Source: Curtobacterium sp. MCBD17_035 | GTDB taxonomy: Bacteria; Actinomycetota; Actinomycetes; Actinomycetales; Microbacteriaceae | Direction: 5' to 3' | Assembly: GCF_003234815.2 (NCBI RefSeq) | Contig: NZ_CP126279.1 | Span: 930,001-994,000 of the forward strand | DNA length: 64,000 nt | Shown here: positions 8,717-18,008 of the stretch, in pieces | Position numbering within the stretch: the first letter of the stretch is position 1 | Layout: each line of letters starts with the position of its first letter | Program-made: the position numbers and the translations under genes | The notes under the pieces: model-generated | What the model saw: the letters and a program-made list of their open reading frames with translations, nothing else | Database searches by the model: none | Told to the model about the DNA's origin: nothing

Positions 8717-9705
8717 TGGTCGACCTCGGTACCACGATCGATCCCGACCTCGATGCGACCCCGGGCGGCTGGATGCGGCCCCTCGGGAGGACCGGGCTCA
8801 CCGTCTCCGCGGTCACCCTCGGCGCGGCACCCCTCGGCAGCATGCCGGAGAACTTCGGCCATCCCGTCGAGGAGGACGACGCGGTCGCCCTCGTCGACCA
8901 GGTCCTCCACAGCCCGATCCGGACGATCGACACCGCGAACGGGTACTCGGGCGGCGCGAGCGAACGGCGCATCGGCCTCGGCATCGCGCGCGCCGGCGGC
9001 CTGCCGGACGACGTGCTCGTCGTCACGAAGGTGGACGCCCGGGACGGCGACTACTCGGGCGTCCGCGTCCGCGCGTCCGTCCGCGAGAGCCAGGAGCGGC
9101 TCGGCATCGACCGGCTGCCGCTCGTGCACCTCCACGACCCCGAGTTCCACGACCTCGACGCGATGACGGCGCCGGGTGGCGCGGTCGACACGCTCGTCGC
9201 CCTCCGGGACGAGGGCGTCGTCGAGCACATCGGCCTCGCGGGCGGGGACGTCCACGTCATGCGGCGGTACCTCGACCTCGGGGTGTTCGAGGTCCTCCTC
9301 GTGCACAACCGCCTGACGCTCGTCGACCGCAGCGCCGAGTCGCTCGTGGCCCGGGCGGCCGAGACCGACGTCGCGGTCGTCAACGCGGCCGTGTTCGGCG
9401 GGGGGATCCTCGCCGCACCGCGGAGTGGCCGGACCGACTACGGCTACCGCCCCGCGCCTCCGGCCACTCGCGCCGCCATCACCGCGATGGCCGACGTCTG
9501 CGACCGGTACGGGACCGACCTCGCGACGGCGGCGCTCGCCGCGTCCGTGCGGGAGCCGGCGGTCGCGAGCACGATCGTCGGGTTCAGTCGACCCGAGCGG
9601 ATCGCGACGACCGTCGACGCCGCGACCACGGACCTCCCGGACGACCTGTGGGCGGAACTCGCCGCCCTCCGGCCGGCTCCGGAGCACTGGCTCGACGCCC
9701 GCTGA
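8716..9705 (+). CDS. aldo/keto reductase
   Basis: This 329-residue protein is an aldo/keto reductase, probably cytosolic and NADP-dependent, in the group that includes aldose 1-dehydrogenases. The catalytic tetrad is visible as Asp72 and Tyr77 in IDTANGYSGG, Lys105 in VVTKVD and His140 in VHLHDPE. The start ATG overlaps the permease stop. In this operon it is most likely to oxidise or reduce the sugar released from the imported glycoside, or a keto intermediate of it. The exact substrate is not predictable; membership of the family is clear. Confidence 0.88.
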   Translation: MVDLGTTIDPDLDATPGGWMRPLGRTGLTVSAVTLGAAPLGSMPENFGHPVEEDDAVALVDQVLHSPIRTIDTANGYSGGASERRIGLGIARAGGLPDDVLVVTKVDARDGDYSGVRVRASVRESQERLGIDRLPLVHLHDPEFHDLDAMTAPGGAVDTLVALRDEGVVEHIGLAGGDVHVMRRYLDLGVFEVLLVHNRLTLVDRSAESLVARAAETDVAVVNAAVFGGGILAAPRSGRTDYGYRPAPPATRAAITAMADVCDRYGTDLATAALAASVREPAVASTIVGFSRPERIATTVDAATTDLPDDLWAELAALRPAPEHWLDAR

Positions 9706-9725
9706 GGCGCCGAGCACCACGACAT

Positions 9726-9747
9726 GGGCCCGCACCGACGCGGGCCC
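9726..9747 (+). other. intercistronic hairpin
   Basis: GGGCCCGC (9726-9733) pairs perfectly with GCGGGCCC (9740-9747) across a 6-nt loop between the aldo/keto reductase and tautomerase genes. It lies ahead of a good ribosome binding site, so it is more likely an mRNA stability or expression-balancing element than a terminator. Confidence 0.55.
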
Positions 9748-9762
9748 GGGAAGCAGGAGACC

Positions 9763-10125
9763 ATGCCCCTCGTCCGCGTCGACATGCACGCGGCCCTCGC
9801 ACCACGTCGCGAGGCCATCAGCGCCGCCATCCACAAGGGACTCGTCGACGGGCTCGCGATGCCCGAGGACGACCTGTTCCAGGTCTTCCGGCTCCACGAG
9901 CCCGGGGAGCTCGTGTACTCACGGACGTTCCCGAACGCGGACCGCAACGGCATCCTCTTCGTGCAGATCCTGCTCGCCCGCATCTACGGTCCCGAGGACA
10001 AGCAGCGCATGTACGGGTGCGTGGTCGACGAGCTGGTGGGTGCCGGGGTGAAGCGCGACGAGGTCCTCATCGCCGTGACCGAGAACGAGGGCAGCGACTG
10101 GTGCGCCCCGGACAAGGAGGCCTGA
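9763..10125 (+). CDS. tautomerase family protein
   Basis: This small protein (120 residues) resembles the 4-oxalocrotonate tautomerase superfamily, in the longer Tautomerase_2 branch. After removal of Met the N-terminus would be Pro (MPLVRVDM), the catalytic residue of the family, and that fixes the start at 9763, which also has AGGAGA just upstream. Such enzymes move double bonds or interconvert keto and enol forms. Placed between an aldo/keto reductase and a beta-glucosidase, it could handle an enolisable keto-sugar or an aromatic aglycone; this is inference. Confidence 0.75.
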   Translation: MPLVRVDMHAALAPRREAISAAIHKGLVDGLAMPEDDLFQVFRLHEPGELVYSRTFPNADRNGILFVQILLARIYGPEDKQRMYGCVVDELVGAGVKRDEVLIAVTENEGSDWCAPDKEA

Positions 10126-10126
10126 C

Positions 10127-11557
10127 GTGGCGTTCACCAGGAGCGATCTGCCCGACGACTTCGTCATCGGCACCGCCACGGCCGCGTACCAGGTCGAGGG
10201 GTCGGTCGACGTCGACGGCCGCGGACCGAGCATCTGGGACGACTTCGCCCGCGTCCCCGGCGCGATCACCGACGGCTCGACGGGCGACCCGGCCGACGAC
10301 CACCTCCGCCGGTACCGCGAGGACGTCGCGATCATGGCGGACCTCGGCGTCGACGCGTACCGGTTCTCGGTCGCGTGGCCGCGCATCCAGGCGGACGGCA
10401 CCGGGCCGGCGAACCAGGCGGGGCTCGACCACTACCGCCGCCTCGCGGAGTCACTGCTCGAGCGGGGCATCACCCCGTGGGCGACGCTGTACCACTGGGA
10501 CCTCCCGAGCGCGCTCGAGGCGCGGGGCGGCTGGCTCGAGCGGGACACGGCGGACCGGTTCGCGGAGTACGCGGGTCTCGTCGTCGCGGGCCTCGGTGAC
10601 CTCGTCGACCACTGGATCACCCTGAACGAGCCGTGGTGCTCGGCGTTCCTCGGGTACGCGTCCGGTGTGCATGCGCCGGGCAAGCAGCTCGGGACCCGTG
10701 CCGCGCACGCGGCCCACCACCTGATGCTCGGGCACGGGCGTGCCGTCCCGGCCATCCGTGCTGCCGCCCGGCCGACCGCGCAGGTCGGGGTCACGCTCAA
10801 CCTCTACTCGGTGCGGTCGGCGACCGACTCGGCCGACGACCGCGACGCCGCCCGACGCATCGACGGCCTCCAGAACCGGCTGTTCCTCGAGCCGCTGCTC
10901 CTCGGCCACTACCCGGAGGACGTCGTCCGTGACCTCGGGGAGCAGGACTGGTTCGCGGCGAACCCCGCGTCCGACGCCGCCGAGATCGCGGCGGACGTCG
11001 ACTTCGTGGGCGTCAACTACTACAGCCGGCACACCGTGCGGGCCGGTGGCGGGACCGGCGCGGCGACCAACGCCGGTGGCGCCGTCGGCGCGGTGAGCGC
11101 GAACCCGGGCAGCGAGTTCGTCGAGACCGTCGACACCGGTGCACCGCGCACGCAGATGGGGTGGGAGATCCACCCGGACGGCCTCGTCGACGTCCTGCGC
11201 ATGGTCCACGCGCTCCGGCCCGAGCTGCCGATCGCGGTCACCGAGAACGGCGCGGCCTACGAGGACGTGGTCGACGAGACGGGTGCCGTCGAGGACGAGG
11301 AGCGCCGTGCGTACGTCGAGGCGCACCTCGCGGCGTGCGCCGACGCGGTCCGCGAGGGGATCCCGCTCCGCGGGTACTTCTGCTGGAGCCTCCTCGACAA
11401 CTGGGAGTGGGCGTTCGGGTACACGCGCCGCTTCGGCATCGTGCACGTCGACTACGCGACCCAGCAGCGGACCGTCAAGCGGAGCGGCCGCTGGCTGGCC
11501 GGCGTGCTCGGCGGCCCCCTCGCGACCACCACCGAGCAGTCAGGAGCCCAGGCATGA
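10127..11557 (+). CDS. GH1 family beta-glucosidase
   Basis: A 476-residue glycoside hydrolase of family 1, which cleaves beta-glucosides or related glycosides with retention. The acid/base glutamate is Glu168 in TLNEPW and the nucleophile is Glu373 in VTENGAAY. The N-terminal GTATAAYQVEGS and the C-terminal GYFCWSLLDNWEWAFGY complete the family signature. It has no signal peptide and should act in the cytosol on imported glycoside. The GTG start lies 1 nt after the tautomerase stop, and the gene end overlaps the next start by ATGA. Confidence 0.95.
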   Translation: MAFTRSDLPDDFVIGTATAAYQVEGSVDVDGRGPSIWDDFARVPGAITDGSTGDPADDHLRRYREDVAIMADLGVDAYRFSVAWPRIQADGTGPANQAGLDHYRRLAESLLERGITPWATLYHWDLPSALEARGGWLERDTADRFAEYAGLVVAGLGDLVDHWITLNEPWCSAFLGYASGVHAPGKQLGTRAAHAAHHLMLGHGRAVPAIRAAARPTAQVGVTLNLYSVRSATDSADDRDAARRIDGLQNRLFLEPLLLGHYPEDVVRDLGEQDWFAANPASDAAEIAADVDFVGVNYYSRHTVRAGGGTGAATNAGGAVGAVSANPGSEFVETVDTGAPRTQMGWEIHPDGLVDVLRMVHALRPELPIAVTENGAAYEDVVDETGAVEDEERRAYVEAHLAACADAVREGIPLRGYFCWSLLDNWEWAFGYTRRFGIVHVDYATQQRTVKRSGRWLAGVLGGPLATTTEQSGAQA

Positions 11558-12732
11558 CCACCACCGACACGGACCGCACCGACCCGGCCGCCGCTGAGCC
11601 ACCGCTGCGCACCCCGGCGGTCGCGACCAAGCGCCTCCCGACCGTCGCACCGACCCGGTACGCGCTCGTCGGCAACGGGTGGCGCACCGAGGTCTACCTC
11701 CGGGTGGCGCAGCTGTTGCCCGACCGGTTCCGGGTGACCGGCGTGGTGACGCGTCGAGCCGAGGCCGGGGCGGAACTCGAGCGCCGGTGGGGCGTCCCGA
11801 CCTGGCGGACGCTCGACGACCTCCTGGCCGCGGAGCGTCCCGAGTTCGTCGTCCCGAGCGTCCCGTGGCCGGTGACGCCCGGGCTCGTCCGCGAGCTCGT
11901 CGGACGCGGGGTCCCCGTGCTCACCGAGACGCCGCCGGCGCCGGACCTCGACGGCATGCGGTCGCTCTGGGCCGACGTCGGCGCGGCGGACCTCGTCCAG
12001 GTCGCCGAGCAGTACCTGCTCATGCCGCTCCACGCCGCTCGGCTGGCAGCGGTGCGGGACGGCGCGGTCGGTGTCCCGACCTCCGTGCACGTCAGCTCGA
12101 CGCACCTGTACCACGCGGTGTCGATGATCCGCGGGTTCCTCGACGTCGCCCCGGGGCCGGTGACCGTGCGGTCCGTGACCTCGACCGCGCCCCTGGTCGA
12201 CCCGATCACGCCGGACGGCTGGACGCACGACACGGAGCCGAAGCCGGCCCGGACGATCCTGTCGACGCTCGACCTCGGGGACGGCCGCACGGGGCTCTAC
12301 GACTTCACGGACAACCAGTGGTGGAACCCGGTGCGTCCGGACCACCTGGCGGTCCGCGGGTCGACGGGCGAGCTCCACGACGAGACCCTCGTGCGCATGC
12401 TCGACACCACGACCCCGGTGACGTCGCGGTTCGAGCGGGCGCAGACCGGCCACGGCATGGACTACGAGGGGCTCGACACGACGCACATCAGCCTCGACGG
12501 GCGCCCGGTGTGGCGGAACCTGTACGAGGGCGGACGCCTCATGGACGACGACCTCGCCGTCGCCGAGCTGCTGACGCGCACCGGCGCATGGACCCGCGAC
12601 GAGGCCCCGGGCCCCTACCCGCTCGCCGAGGGCCTGCACGACCACCACGTCGGGCTCGCCATCGAGGAGGCCGCTGGCACCGGCACGGCGGTGACGATCT
12701 CGAACGAGCCCTGGGTGACGTCGCGTGCGTGA
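11554..12732 (+). CDS. Gfo/Idh/MocA-like oxidoreductase
   Basis: This 392-residue protein has the layout of NAD(P)-dependent Gfo/Idh/MocA sugar oxidoreductases. A Rossmann fingerprint variant YALVGNGWRTE is near residues 36-46, followed by an alpha/beta C-terminal half with EQYLLMPLHAARL. The usual EKP motif, whose lysine helps catalysis, reads TETPPAP here, so the lysine is missing. A proline-rich extension of about 30 residues precedes the fold. It overlaps the GH1 stop and the next start. Relatives oxidise C3 or C2 of sugars and cyclitols. Whether this member is a true dehydrogenase is uncertain because of the missing lysine. Confidence 0.8.
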   Translation: MTTTDTDRTDPAAAEPPLRTPAVATKRLPTVAPTRYALVGNGWRTEVYLRVAQLLPDRFRVTGVVTRRAEAGAELERRWGVPTWRTLDDLLAAERPEFVVPSVPWPVTPGLVRELVGRGVPVLTETPPAPDLDGMRSLWADVGAADLVQVAEQYLLMPLHAARLAAVRDGAVGVPTSVHVSSTHLYHAVSMIRGFLDVAPGPVTVRSVTSTAPLVDPITPDGWTHDTEPKPARTILSTLDLGDGRTGLYDFTDNQWWNPVRPDHLAVRGSTGELHDETLVRMLDTTTPVTSRFERAQTGHGMDYEGLDTTHISLDGRPVWRNLYEGGRLMDDDLAVAELLTRTGAWTRDEAPGPYPLAEGLHDHHVGLAIEEAAGTGTAVTISNEPWVTSRA

Positions 12733-13582
12733 CGTCGCCGGCCCTCCCGGCCGATCCGCGCCGTCGTTCGTCGCGACCGCGCTCTTCGACGGCGTCACGC
12801 TCGACGGCTGGCACGCCGTCCCGCGCACGCCCGTGGCCGCACGGCCGGGAGGCCCGGCACCGGACCCCGCGTCACCCGCGGTCCGCGACGCCCTCGCCAC
12901 GGGTGGTGCGTGGTCCGTGGTCGACGGTGCCGTCGTGGGCGGCCAGGAGCGCCGCGGACTCGGCGGCTACCTGGTCAGCGACGAGGTGTTCGGTGACGTC
13001 GACCTGACGGTGCTGGTGCGACCGGACTGGCCCGCGGACACCGGGATCATGCTCCGAGCCTCGGCGCTCGGGTCGCAGGGGTACCAGGTGCTCGTCGACC
13101 ACCGGCCGTCCGGCTCCATCGGCGGGTTCTACGGCAACGGGATCGGCGGGTTCCACGCCGTCGGGTTCGCCGTCGACGCCGTCCGCGACGCCGGCGGGCG
13201 AGCGGTCGGTCTGACCGAGGACGACCCGGTGACGAGCCGCGAGCCGGTGACGCCGGAGAAGCGGGCCCTGCTGACGCACGCCGCCAGCGCCGAGGCGTTC
13301 CTCGCCGCGTGGCGATGGGACGACTGGAACGAGCTCCGGATCCGGTGCGTGGGGGAGTGGCCGGTGCTGACGACCTGGGTCAACGGGCTCCTCGTCGCCG
13401 AGTGCGACACCGGGGCGCTCCCACCGGACCGGTTCGACCGCGCCGCCGTCCGCGCCCTGCTCGGTCGCGCGGGGCACATCGCACTCGAGGTGCACGACAA
13501 CGACCCCGCGCTCGGGGACGAGCGATGGGGGCCAGGCGCGGTCGTGCGGTGGCGGGACCTGCGGGTCGTGCGGCTCGACTGA
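12725..13582 (+). CDS. DUF1080 (3-keto-disaccharide hydrolase-like) protein
   Basis: The 285-residue protein begins with the DUF1080 hallmark LFDGVTLDGWHAV and has the concanavalin-like beta-sandwich pattern expected of that family, including FGDVDLTVLVRP and TGIMLRAS. Pfam names the family 3-keto-disaccharide hydrolase because characterised members split 3-keto-glycosides. No signal peptide is seen. GTG 12725 overlaps the oxidoreductase by 8 bp, so the two are co-translated. This pairing of a Gfo/Idh/MocA protein with DUF1080 suggests an oxidation-then-cleavage route for the imported glycoside beside the GH1 hydrolase. Confidence 0.8.
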   Translation: MRDVAGPPGRSAPSFVATALFDGVTLDGWHAVPRTPVAARPGGPAPDPASPAVRDALATGGAWSVVDGAVVGGQERRGLGGYLVSDEVFGDVDLTVLVRPDWPADTGIMLRASALGSQGYQVLVDHRPSGSIGGFYGNGIGGFHAVGFAVDAVRDAGGRAVGLTEDDPVTSREPVTPEKRALLTHAASAEAFLAAWRWDDWNELRIRCVGEWPVLTTWVNGLLVAECDTGALPPDRFDRAAVRALLGRAGHIALEVHDNDPALGDERWGPGAVVRWRDLRVVRLD

Positions 13583-13649
13583 CCGACGCCGCCGGGTGCG
13601 CCGGAGTCGCGGAGTCGCGGGGTCCGCCGGGGCCGCCGGGGCCGCCGGG

Positions 13650-14918
13650 TCAGCCGCGACCGGCGCGGGTCCGCGTCAGCCGGGCGTGGAGCACGGCGGC
13701 GGCAGCGCCGAGCGCGGCGGCGTCCCGGCCGACGGCGCTCATCGCCACGTGCACGGGATGCGTCCCCCGCATCACCGCGTGCGCGTGGAGCTCGCGCTGC
13801 ACCGCCCGCAGGTAGCGCACGCCGGCGGTGGCGAACCCCGGGCCCGCGAGGTAGACCTCGTCGAGGTCGAGCAGGTTGACGAGGTTCAGGATCGCCCGCG
13901 CCAGGTACTCGGCGGACTCCTCGACGAGGGCGAGCGCGCCGGTGTCGCCCTGTACGGCCGCGGCCGCGACGCGTGCGAAGGTCGCGCGGACGTCGGCCGT
14001 CACCGCCCGGGCGTCGTCGCCGTCCGTGGTGGTGTCGATGCCGAGCCGCGCAACGAGGGCCGCGTCGGTGCGGGCTCGTGCGACGACGGCGGCGGGCGCG
14101 GCGAGGACCTCGAGGCAGCCGCGGGACCCACACCAGCAGGGCGGCCCGTCCCACCGCAGGGACATGTGCCCGATCTCCCCGGCGTTCGACGACGCGCCCC
14201 GGTGGACGTCGCCACCGACGAGCAGCCCGCACCCGATGCCCGTCGCCATGTAGACGGTGGCGAAGTCGCGCGTGGAGGGCACGCGGCCCGACCAGAACTC
14301 GCCGAGGGCGGCGCAGTTCGCGTCGTTGTCGACCGTGACCGGCAGGTCGGTCGCCGCGGTGAGCGCGTGCCCGAGCGCGAAGTCGTCCCACTCGCTCCAC
14401 GAGTCGGTGGACCGGAGCACCCGACCGGGCAGGTCGAGCCGTCCCTCGCCGGCGACGCCGATCCCGATCACGGTGTCGCGGTCGATCCCGTGGTCGGCGA
14501 GCATGACGGCGACGTCCCGGGCGACACGGGCCACGACGGCCTCGGGTGACTCGGTCCCGGTCCCCGCGACGCTCCGTGCGTCGATCGGGCGACCGCTGAG
14601 GTCGACGAGGACGTACACGTCCTGCGCGGTGTCCAGGGCGACCCCGACCGCGTAGCCGGCGGTGCTGTTCAGCTCGAGCAGGACGGCGCGTTTGCCGCCG
14701 GTCGACTCCGCGTACCCGACCTCGGACACGAGGCCGTCGTCGAGCAGGGTCCGGACGATCTTCGAGATCGTCGCGTTCGTCAGTCCGGACCGCTCCGCGA
14801 GCTCCGTGCGGCTGATGGTGCCACTCGAGCGGATGAGGTCCACGATCGCGCTCCGGGTCTCGGCGACCGAGGCGCCCTTGAGGCGACGGATCGGTGCGTC
14901 GGGGCGGACCGTGACCAT
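13650..14918 (-). CDS. ROK family transcriptional regulator
   Basis: This 422-residue protein combines an N-terminal MarR-like winged helix ([19 protein letters not shown]) with a C-terminal ROK sugar-binding domain. The ROK region has the [15 protein letters not shown] segment, the glucokinase-like [10 protein letters not shown], and the zinc motif [10 protein letters not shown]. Such NagC/XylR-like proteins repress sugar operons until the sugar binds. The ATG at 14918 is preceded by GAGGAGGAC. It converges on the end of the glycoside operon and is the obvious local regulator; an inverted repeat at the cassette promoter is a candidate site. Confidence 0.9.
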   Translation of the reverse strand: MVTVRPDAPIRRLKGASVAETRSAIVDLIRSSGTISRTELAERSGLTNATISKIVRTLLDDGLVSEVGYAESTGGKRAVLLELNSTAGYAVGVALDTAQDVYVLVDLSGRPIDARSVAGTGTESPEAVVARVARDVAVMLADHGIDRDTVIGIGVAGEGRLDLPGRVLRSTDSWSEWDDFALGHALTAATDLPVTVDNDANCAALGEFWSGRVPSTRDFATVYMATGIGCGLLVGGDVHRGASSNAGEIGHMSLRWDGPPCWCGSRGCLEVLAAPAAVVARARTDAALVARLGIDTTTDGDDARAVTADVRATFARVAAAAVQGDTGALALVEESAEYLARAILNLVNLLDLDEVYLAGPGFATAGVRYLRAVQRELHAHAVMRGTHPVHVAMSAVGRDAAALGAAAAVLHARLTRTRAGRG

Positions 14919-14948
14919 CGTGTCGTCCTCCTCGTCGCTCCTGGCCCC

Positions 14949-14954
14949 ACGGTA
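14949..14954 (-). promoter_or_regulatory. ROK gene -10 element
   Basis: On the minus strand TACCGT would place transcription about 24 nt before the ROK start codon, leaving room for its Shine-Dalgarno sequence. A GGCCCG-N6-CGGGCC inverted repeat (14971-14988) lies between this and the divergent ftsK promoter. Confidence 0.45.
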
Positions 14955-15014
14955 CCGGGTGCGGGGGCGCGGCCCGTCACGGCGGGCCTCCCGCCGGACG
15001 TCCCCGGCTCGGGT

Positions 15015-15020
15015 TAGGGT
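15015..15020 (+). promoter_or_regulatory. ftsK -10 element (leaderless type)
   Basis: TAGGGT lies 7 nt before the ftsK ATG with no room for a Shine-Dalgarno sequence. Confidence 0.6.
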
Positions 15021-15027
15021 TCCGCTC

Positions 15028-18003
15028 ATGGCCGGGAGCACCAAGTCGTCGTCGCGCGCGTCCTCGGGGTCCCGTGCGTCCTCGGGGTCGCGGGCGTCCT
15101 CGCCCGCGCGCGGGTCCGGCGGCACGGGGGCCCGCGGCACCACCTCCCGGACCCAGGCGACCACCCGGAAGCTCCCGCAACCGGTCGAGGTCGTCGGGCC
15201 GAACCCCCTCGTGACCGCCTGGACGGGTGCAGCGCACGGTGTCGGCGCGGTGTTCCGGCTGCTCGGCAAGGAGTCGCTCGAGCACGACGAACGACGCGAC
15301 GGCTTCCCGTTCCTGCTGTTCCTGCTCGCGATCGCCGGTGCCGTGGTCGAGTGGCTCAACCCCGCCAACCCGGTCGCGGTGGCCCTGGACGCCTACACGT
15401 TCGGTGGTCTGTTCGGTCGGCTCGCGGTCGCGTTGCCGGTCATCATGATCGTGTTCGCCGGGTGGTTGTTCCGGCATCCCGCGTCCGTGCACGACAACAC
15501 CCGCATCGGCATCGGCCTGGGGTTGCTCGTCATCGGCATCTCCTCCGTCTGTCACATCTACGGCGGTCAGCCCCCGGCGTCCGACGGCATGCCCGTGCTC
15601 GCACAGGCGGGCGGGATCATCGGCTGGGTGGTGATCGGCTGGATCGTCGCGGCCGCGACCGCGTGGATCGCCACCCCCGTGGCCGTCGCGCTCATCGCGC
15701 TCTCGCTGTTCATCATCACGAAGACGCCGCCGAACCACGTCGGTCGACGCGTGCACGAGCTCTACGCGTACCTGTTCGGCACGCCGGGGCCGGCTCCGAT
15801 CGACGCGGACGCACCCGCGCCCGTGGCACCGCGCCGTGGCCGGAACACCTCGGCGTCGTCGTCGTTCGACCCGTTCGAGGACCTCGACGGCGGCGGCAGC
15901 GGCGACGGCTCGGGCGAGGGCGAGCCCGGGGCGCTCCCGTGGTGGCGGCGCAACAAGACCGGGCGCGAGGAGGATCCCGCCTACGACACCCCCGTGCTCC
16001 CGCACGCCGAGACGTCCGACGCCGCGGCCGCCACCGGCCGCGGCGCCGCGGCTGCGCCGGTCGCCCCGGGTCCGGTCGGGGTCGCGGGAGCGGTGGGCTC
16101 GGGCGCCGCGGCGGGCCTCGTCGACCTGACGCCGGCCGAACCCGTGTCGGTCAACCTCAACGACTCGCTCGAACAGGACGTCGCCGAGGACCTCGACCGC
16201 GCCGAGGAGGCCCTCCGTGCGTTCGACGCGCAGGCGCCGGGCCGCGTGCGCCACGACGAGGCCCAGGCCGCGACCGAGGTCATCCGTCCCGCCGTGGCCG
16301 AGCCCGTCACGGACGTGCTGCCCCTCGACGAGGACGAGCAGGACGGCCTGCCCGACACGACCGCCGACGATGCTCCGGCCACGCCCTACCGCCTGCCCGC
16401 CGCCTCGACGCTGAGCCCGGGCACCCCCGCGACGGCGCACAGCACCGCGAACGACGAGATGGTCGCGGCGATCACCGGCGTCCTCACCGAGTTCAAGGTC
16501 GACGCCAAGGTCACGGGGTTCTCGCGCGGCCCGACGGTCACCCGGTACGAGATCGAACTCGGCCCGGGGGTCAAGGTCGAGCGCGTCACGGCGTTGAGCA
16601 AGAACCTGTCGTACGCGGTCGCCTCGAACGAGGTCCGCATCCTCTCGCCGATCCCCGGCAAGAGCGCGATCGGCGTCGAGATCCCGAACTCGGACCGCGA
16701 GATCGTCTCGCTCGGCGACGTGCTGCGGTCGAACGCAGCCACGAAGTCGAAGCACCCGATGACCATCGGCGTCGGCAAGGACGTCGAGGGCGGCTTCGTC
16801 GTGGCGAACCTCGCGAAGATGCCGCACCTCCTGGTCGCCGGCTCCACGGGGTCCGGCAAGTCGAGCTTCGTCAACTCGATGATCACGTCGCTCCTCATGC
16901 GCGCGAAGCCGAGCGAGGTCCGCATGGTCCTCGTCGACCCGAAGCGCGTCGAGCTCTCGATCTACGCCGGTGTCCCGCACCTCATCACCCCCATCATCAC
17001 GAACCCGAAGAAGGCGGCCGAGGCGCTGCAGTGGGTCGTGAAGGAGATGGACATGCGGTACGACGACCTCGCGTCGTTCGGGTTCCGGCACGTCGACGAC
17101 TTCAACCGTGCCGTGTCGAACGACGAGATCGTCCTGCCCGCCGGCAGCGAGCGGAAGCTCAAGCCGTACCCGTACCTCCTCGTCGTGGTGGACGAGCTCG
17201 CGGACCTCATGCTCGTCGCGCCGCGCGACGTCGAGGACTCGATCGTCCGCATCACGCAGCTCGCCCGGGCGGCCGGAATCCACCTCGTCCTCGCGACGCA
17301 GCGTCCCTCGGTGGACGTCGTCACGGGGCTCATCAAGGCGAACGTGCCGTCGCGGCTCGCGTTCGCGGTGACGAGCGTGACGGACTCCCGGGTCATCCTC
17401 GACCAGCCGGGAGCCGACAAGCTCATCGGCCAGGGCGACGGACTGTTCCTGCCGATGGGGTCGTCGAAGGCCGTCCGCGTGCAGGGCGCCTGGGTGCAGG
17501 AGAGCGAGATCGCCGAGGTCGTCGCGCACGTCACCCGCCAGGCCCGCCCGGAGTACCGCCAGGACGTCCAGGCGGTCGTCGAGCGCAAGGAGATCGACGC
17601 CGACATCGGTGACGACCTCGAGCTTCTCCTCGCGGCCGTGGAGCAGGTCGTCTCGACGCAGTTCGGGTCGACCTCGATGCTCCAGCGGAAGCTCCGCGTG
17701 GGCTTCGCCAAGGCGGGGCGGCTCATGGACCTCATGGAGTCACGCGAGATCGTCGGGCCGAGCGAGGGCTCGAAGGCCCGCGACGTCCTCATCACGGTCG
17801 AGCAGCTTCCCGAGACCCTCGCGCGACTCCGGGGTGAGGAGCCCCCCGCGCCGGCCGCCCCGGTCACCCCGACGCGCGAGGGCGCGGAGGGCGACGCCGG
17901 GTACCGCGGGTCCGACGACCCGGTCGCCGACATGACCCGTGGGTACGATGAGGTCGAGAGCGATCCGGACGAGGACGCCTGGAGCCTGACCGGCAGGGAG
18001 TGA
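15028..18003 (+). CDS. ftsK: FtsK/SpoIIIE DNA translocase
   Basis: FtsK pumps chromosomal DNA through the closing septum and supports dimer resolution. The 991-residue protein starts with a Ser/Arg/Gly-rich tract containing a short repeat. It then has four or five membrane helices (for example [18 protein letters not shown] and [17 protein letters not shown]), a long low-complexity linker to about residue 480, and the motor. The motor carries Walker A GSTGSGKS at residues 605-612 and Walker [15 protein letters not shown]-terminal gamma winged helix ([20 protein letters not shown]) would read KOPS sites. The ATG at 15028 is supported by the -10 element 7 nt upstream. pgsA follows at once. Confidence 0.95.
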   Translation: MAGSTKSSSRASSGSRASSGSRASSPARGSGGTGARGTTSRTQATTRKLPQPVEVVGPNPLVTAWTGAAHGVGAVFRLLGKESLEHDERRDGFPFLLFLLAIAGAVVEWLNPANPVAVALDAYTFGGLFGRLAVALPVIMIVFAGWLFRHPASVHDNTRIGIGLGLLVIGISSVCHIYGGQPPASDGMPVLAQAGGIIGWVVIGWIVAAATAWIATPVAVALIALSLFIITKTPPNHVGRRVHELYAYLFGTPGPAPIDADAPAPVAPRRGRNTSASSSFDPFEDLDGGGSGDGSGEGEPGALPWWRRNKTGREEDPAYDTPVLPHAETSDAAAATGRGAAAAPVAPGPVGVAGAVGSGAAAGLVDLTPAEPVSVNLNDSLEQDVAEDLDRAEEALRAFDAQAPGRVRHDEAQAATEVIRPAVAEPVTDVLPLDEDEQDGLPDTTADDAPATPYRLPAASTLSPGTPATAHSTANDEMVAAITGVLTEFKVDAKVTGFSRGPTVTRYEIELGPGVKVERVTALSKNLSYAVASNEVRILSPIPGKSAIGVEIPNSDREIVSLGDVLRSNAATKSKHPMTIGVGKDVEGGFVVANLAKMPHLLVAGSTGSGKSSFVNSMITSLLMRAKPSEVRMVLVDPKRVELSIYAGVPHLITPIITNPKKAAEALQWVVKEMDMRYDDLASFGFRHVDDFNRAVSNDEIVLPAGSERKLKPYPYLLVVVDELADLMLVAPRDVEDSIVRITQLARAAGIHLVLATQRPSVDVVTGLIKANVPSRLAFAVTSVTDSRVILDQPGADKLIGQGDGLFLPMGSSKAVRVQGAWVQESEIAEVVAHVTRQARPEYRQDVQAVVERKEIDADIGDDLELLLAAVEQVVSTQFGSTSMLQRKLRVGFAKAGRLMDLMESREIVGPSEGSKARDVLITVEQLPETLARLRGEEPPAPAAPVTPTREGAEGDAGYRGSDDPVADMTRGYDEVESDPDEDAWSLTGRE
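15058..15111 (+). repeat. 18-bp in-frame repeat in ftsK
   Basis: Three 18-bp units starting GCGTCCTCG (15058, 15076, 15094; the third diverged) encode the serine-rich N-terminal tract before the first membrane helix. Confidence 0.75.
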
Positions 18004-18008
18004 TCACC

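Noticed and set aside
13583..13649. GCCGCCGGG repeats as a terminator between the DUF1080 and ROK genes
   Set aside because: The triplet-like repeats are direct rather than inverted, so no stable stem is formed; they may be simple sequence.
14977..17529. Very long open frame on the minus strand opposite ftsK (850 codons)
   Set aside because: It mirrors ftsK codon structure, has Arg/Asp/Val-biased low-complexity translation and no recognisable domain. High GC leaves few stops on the opposite strand. The same applies to similar frames opposite thyA, rnj, miaB and recN.
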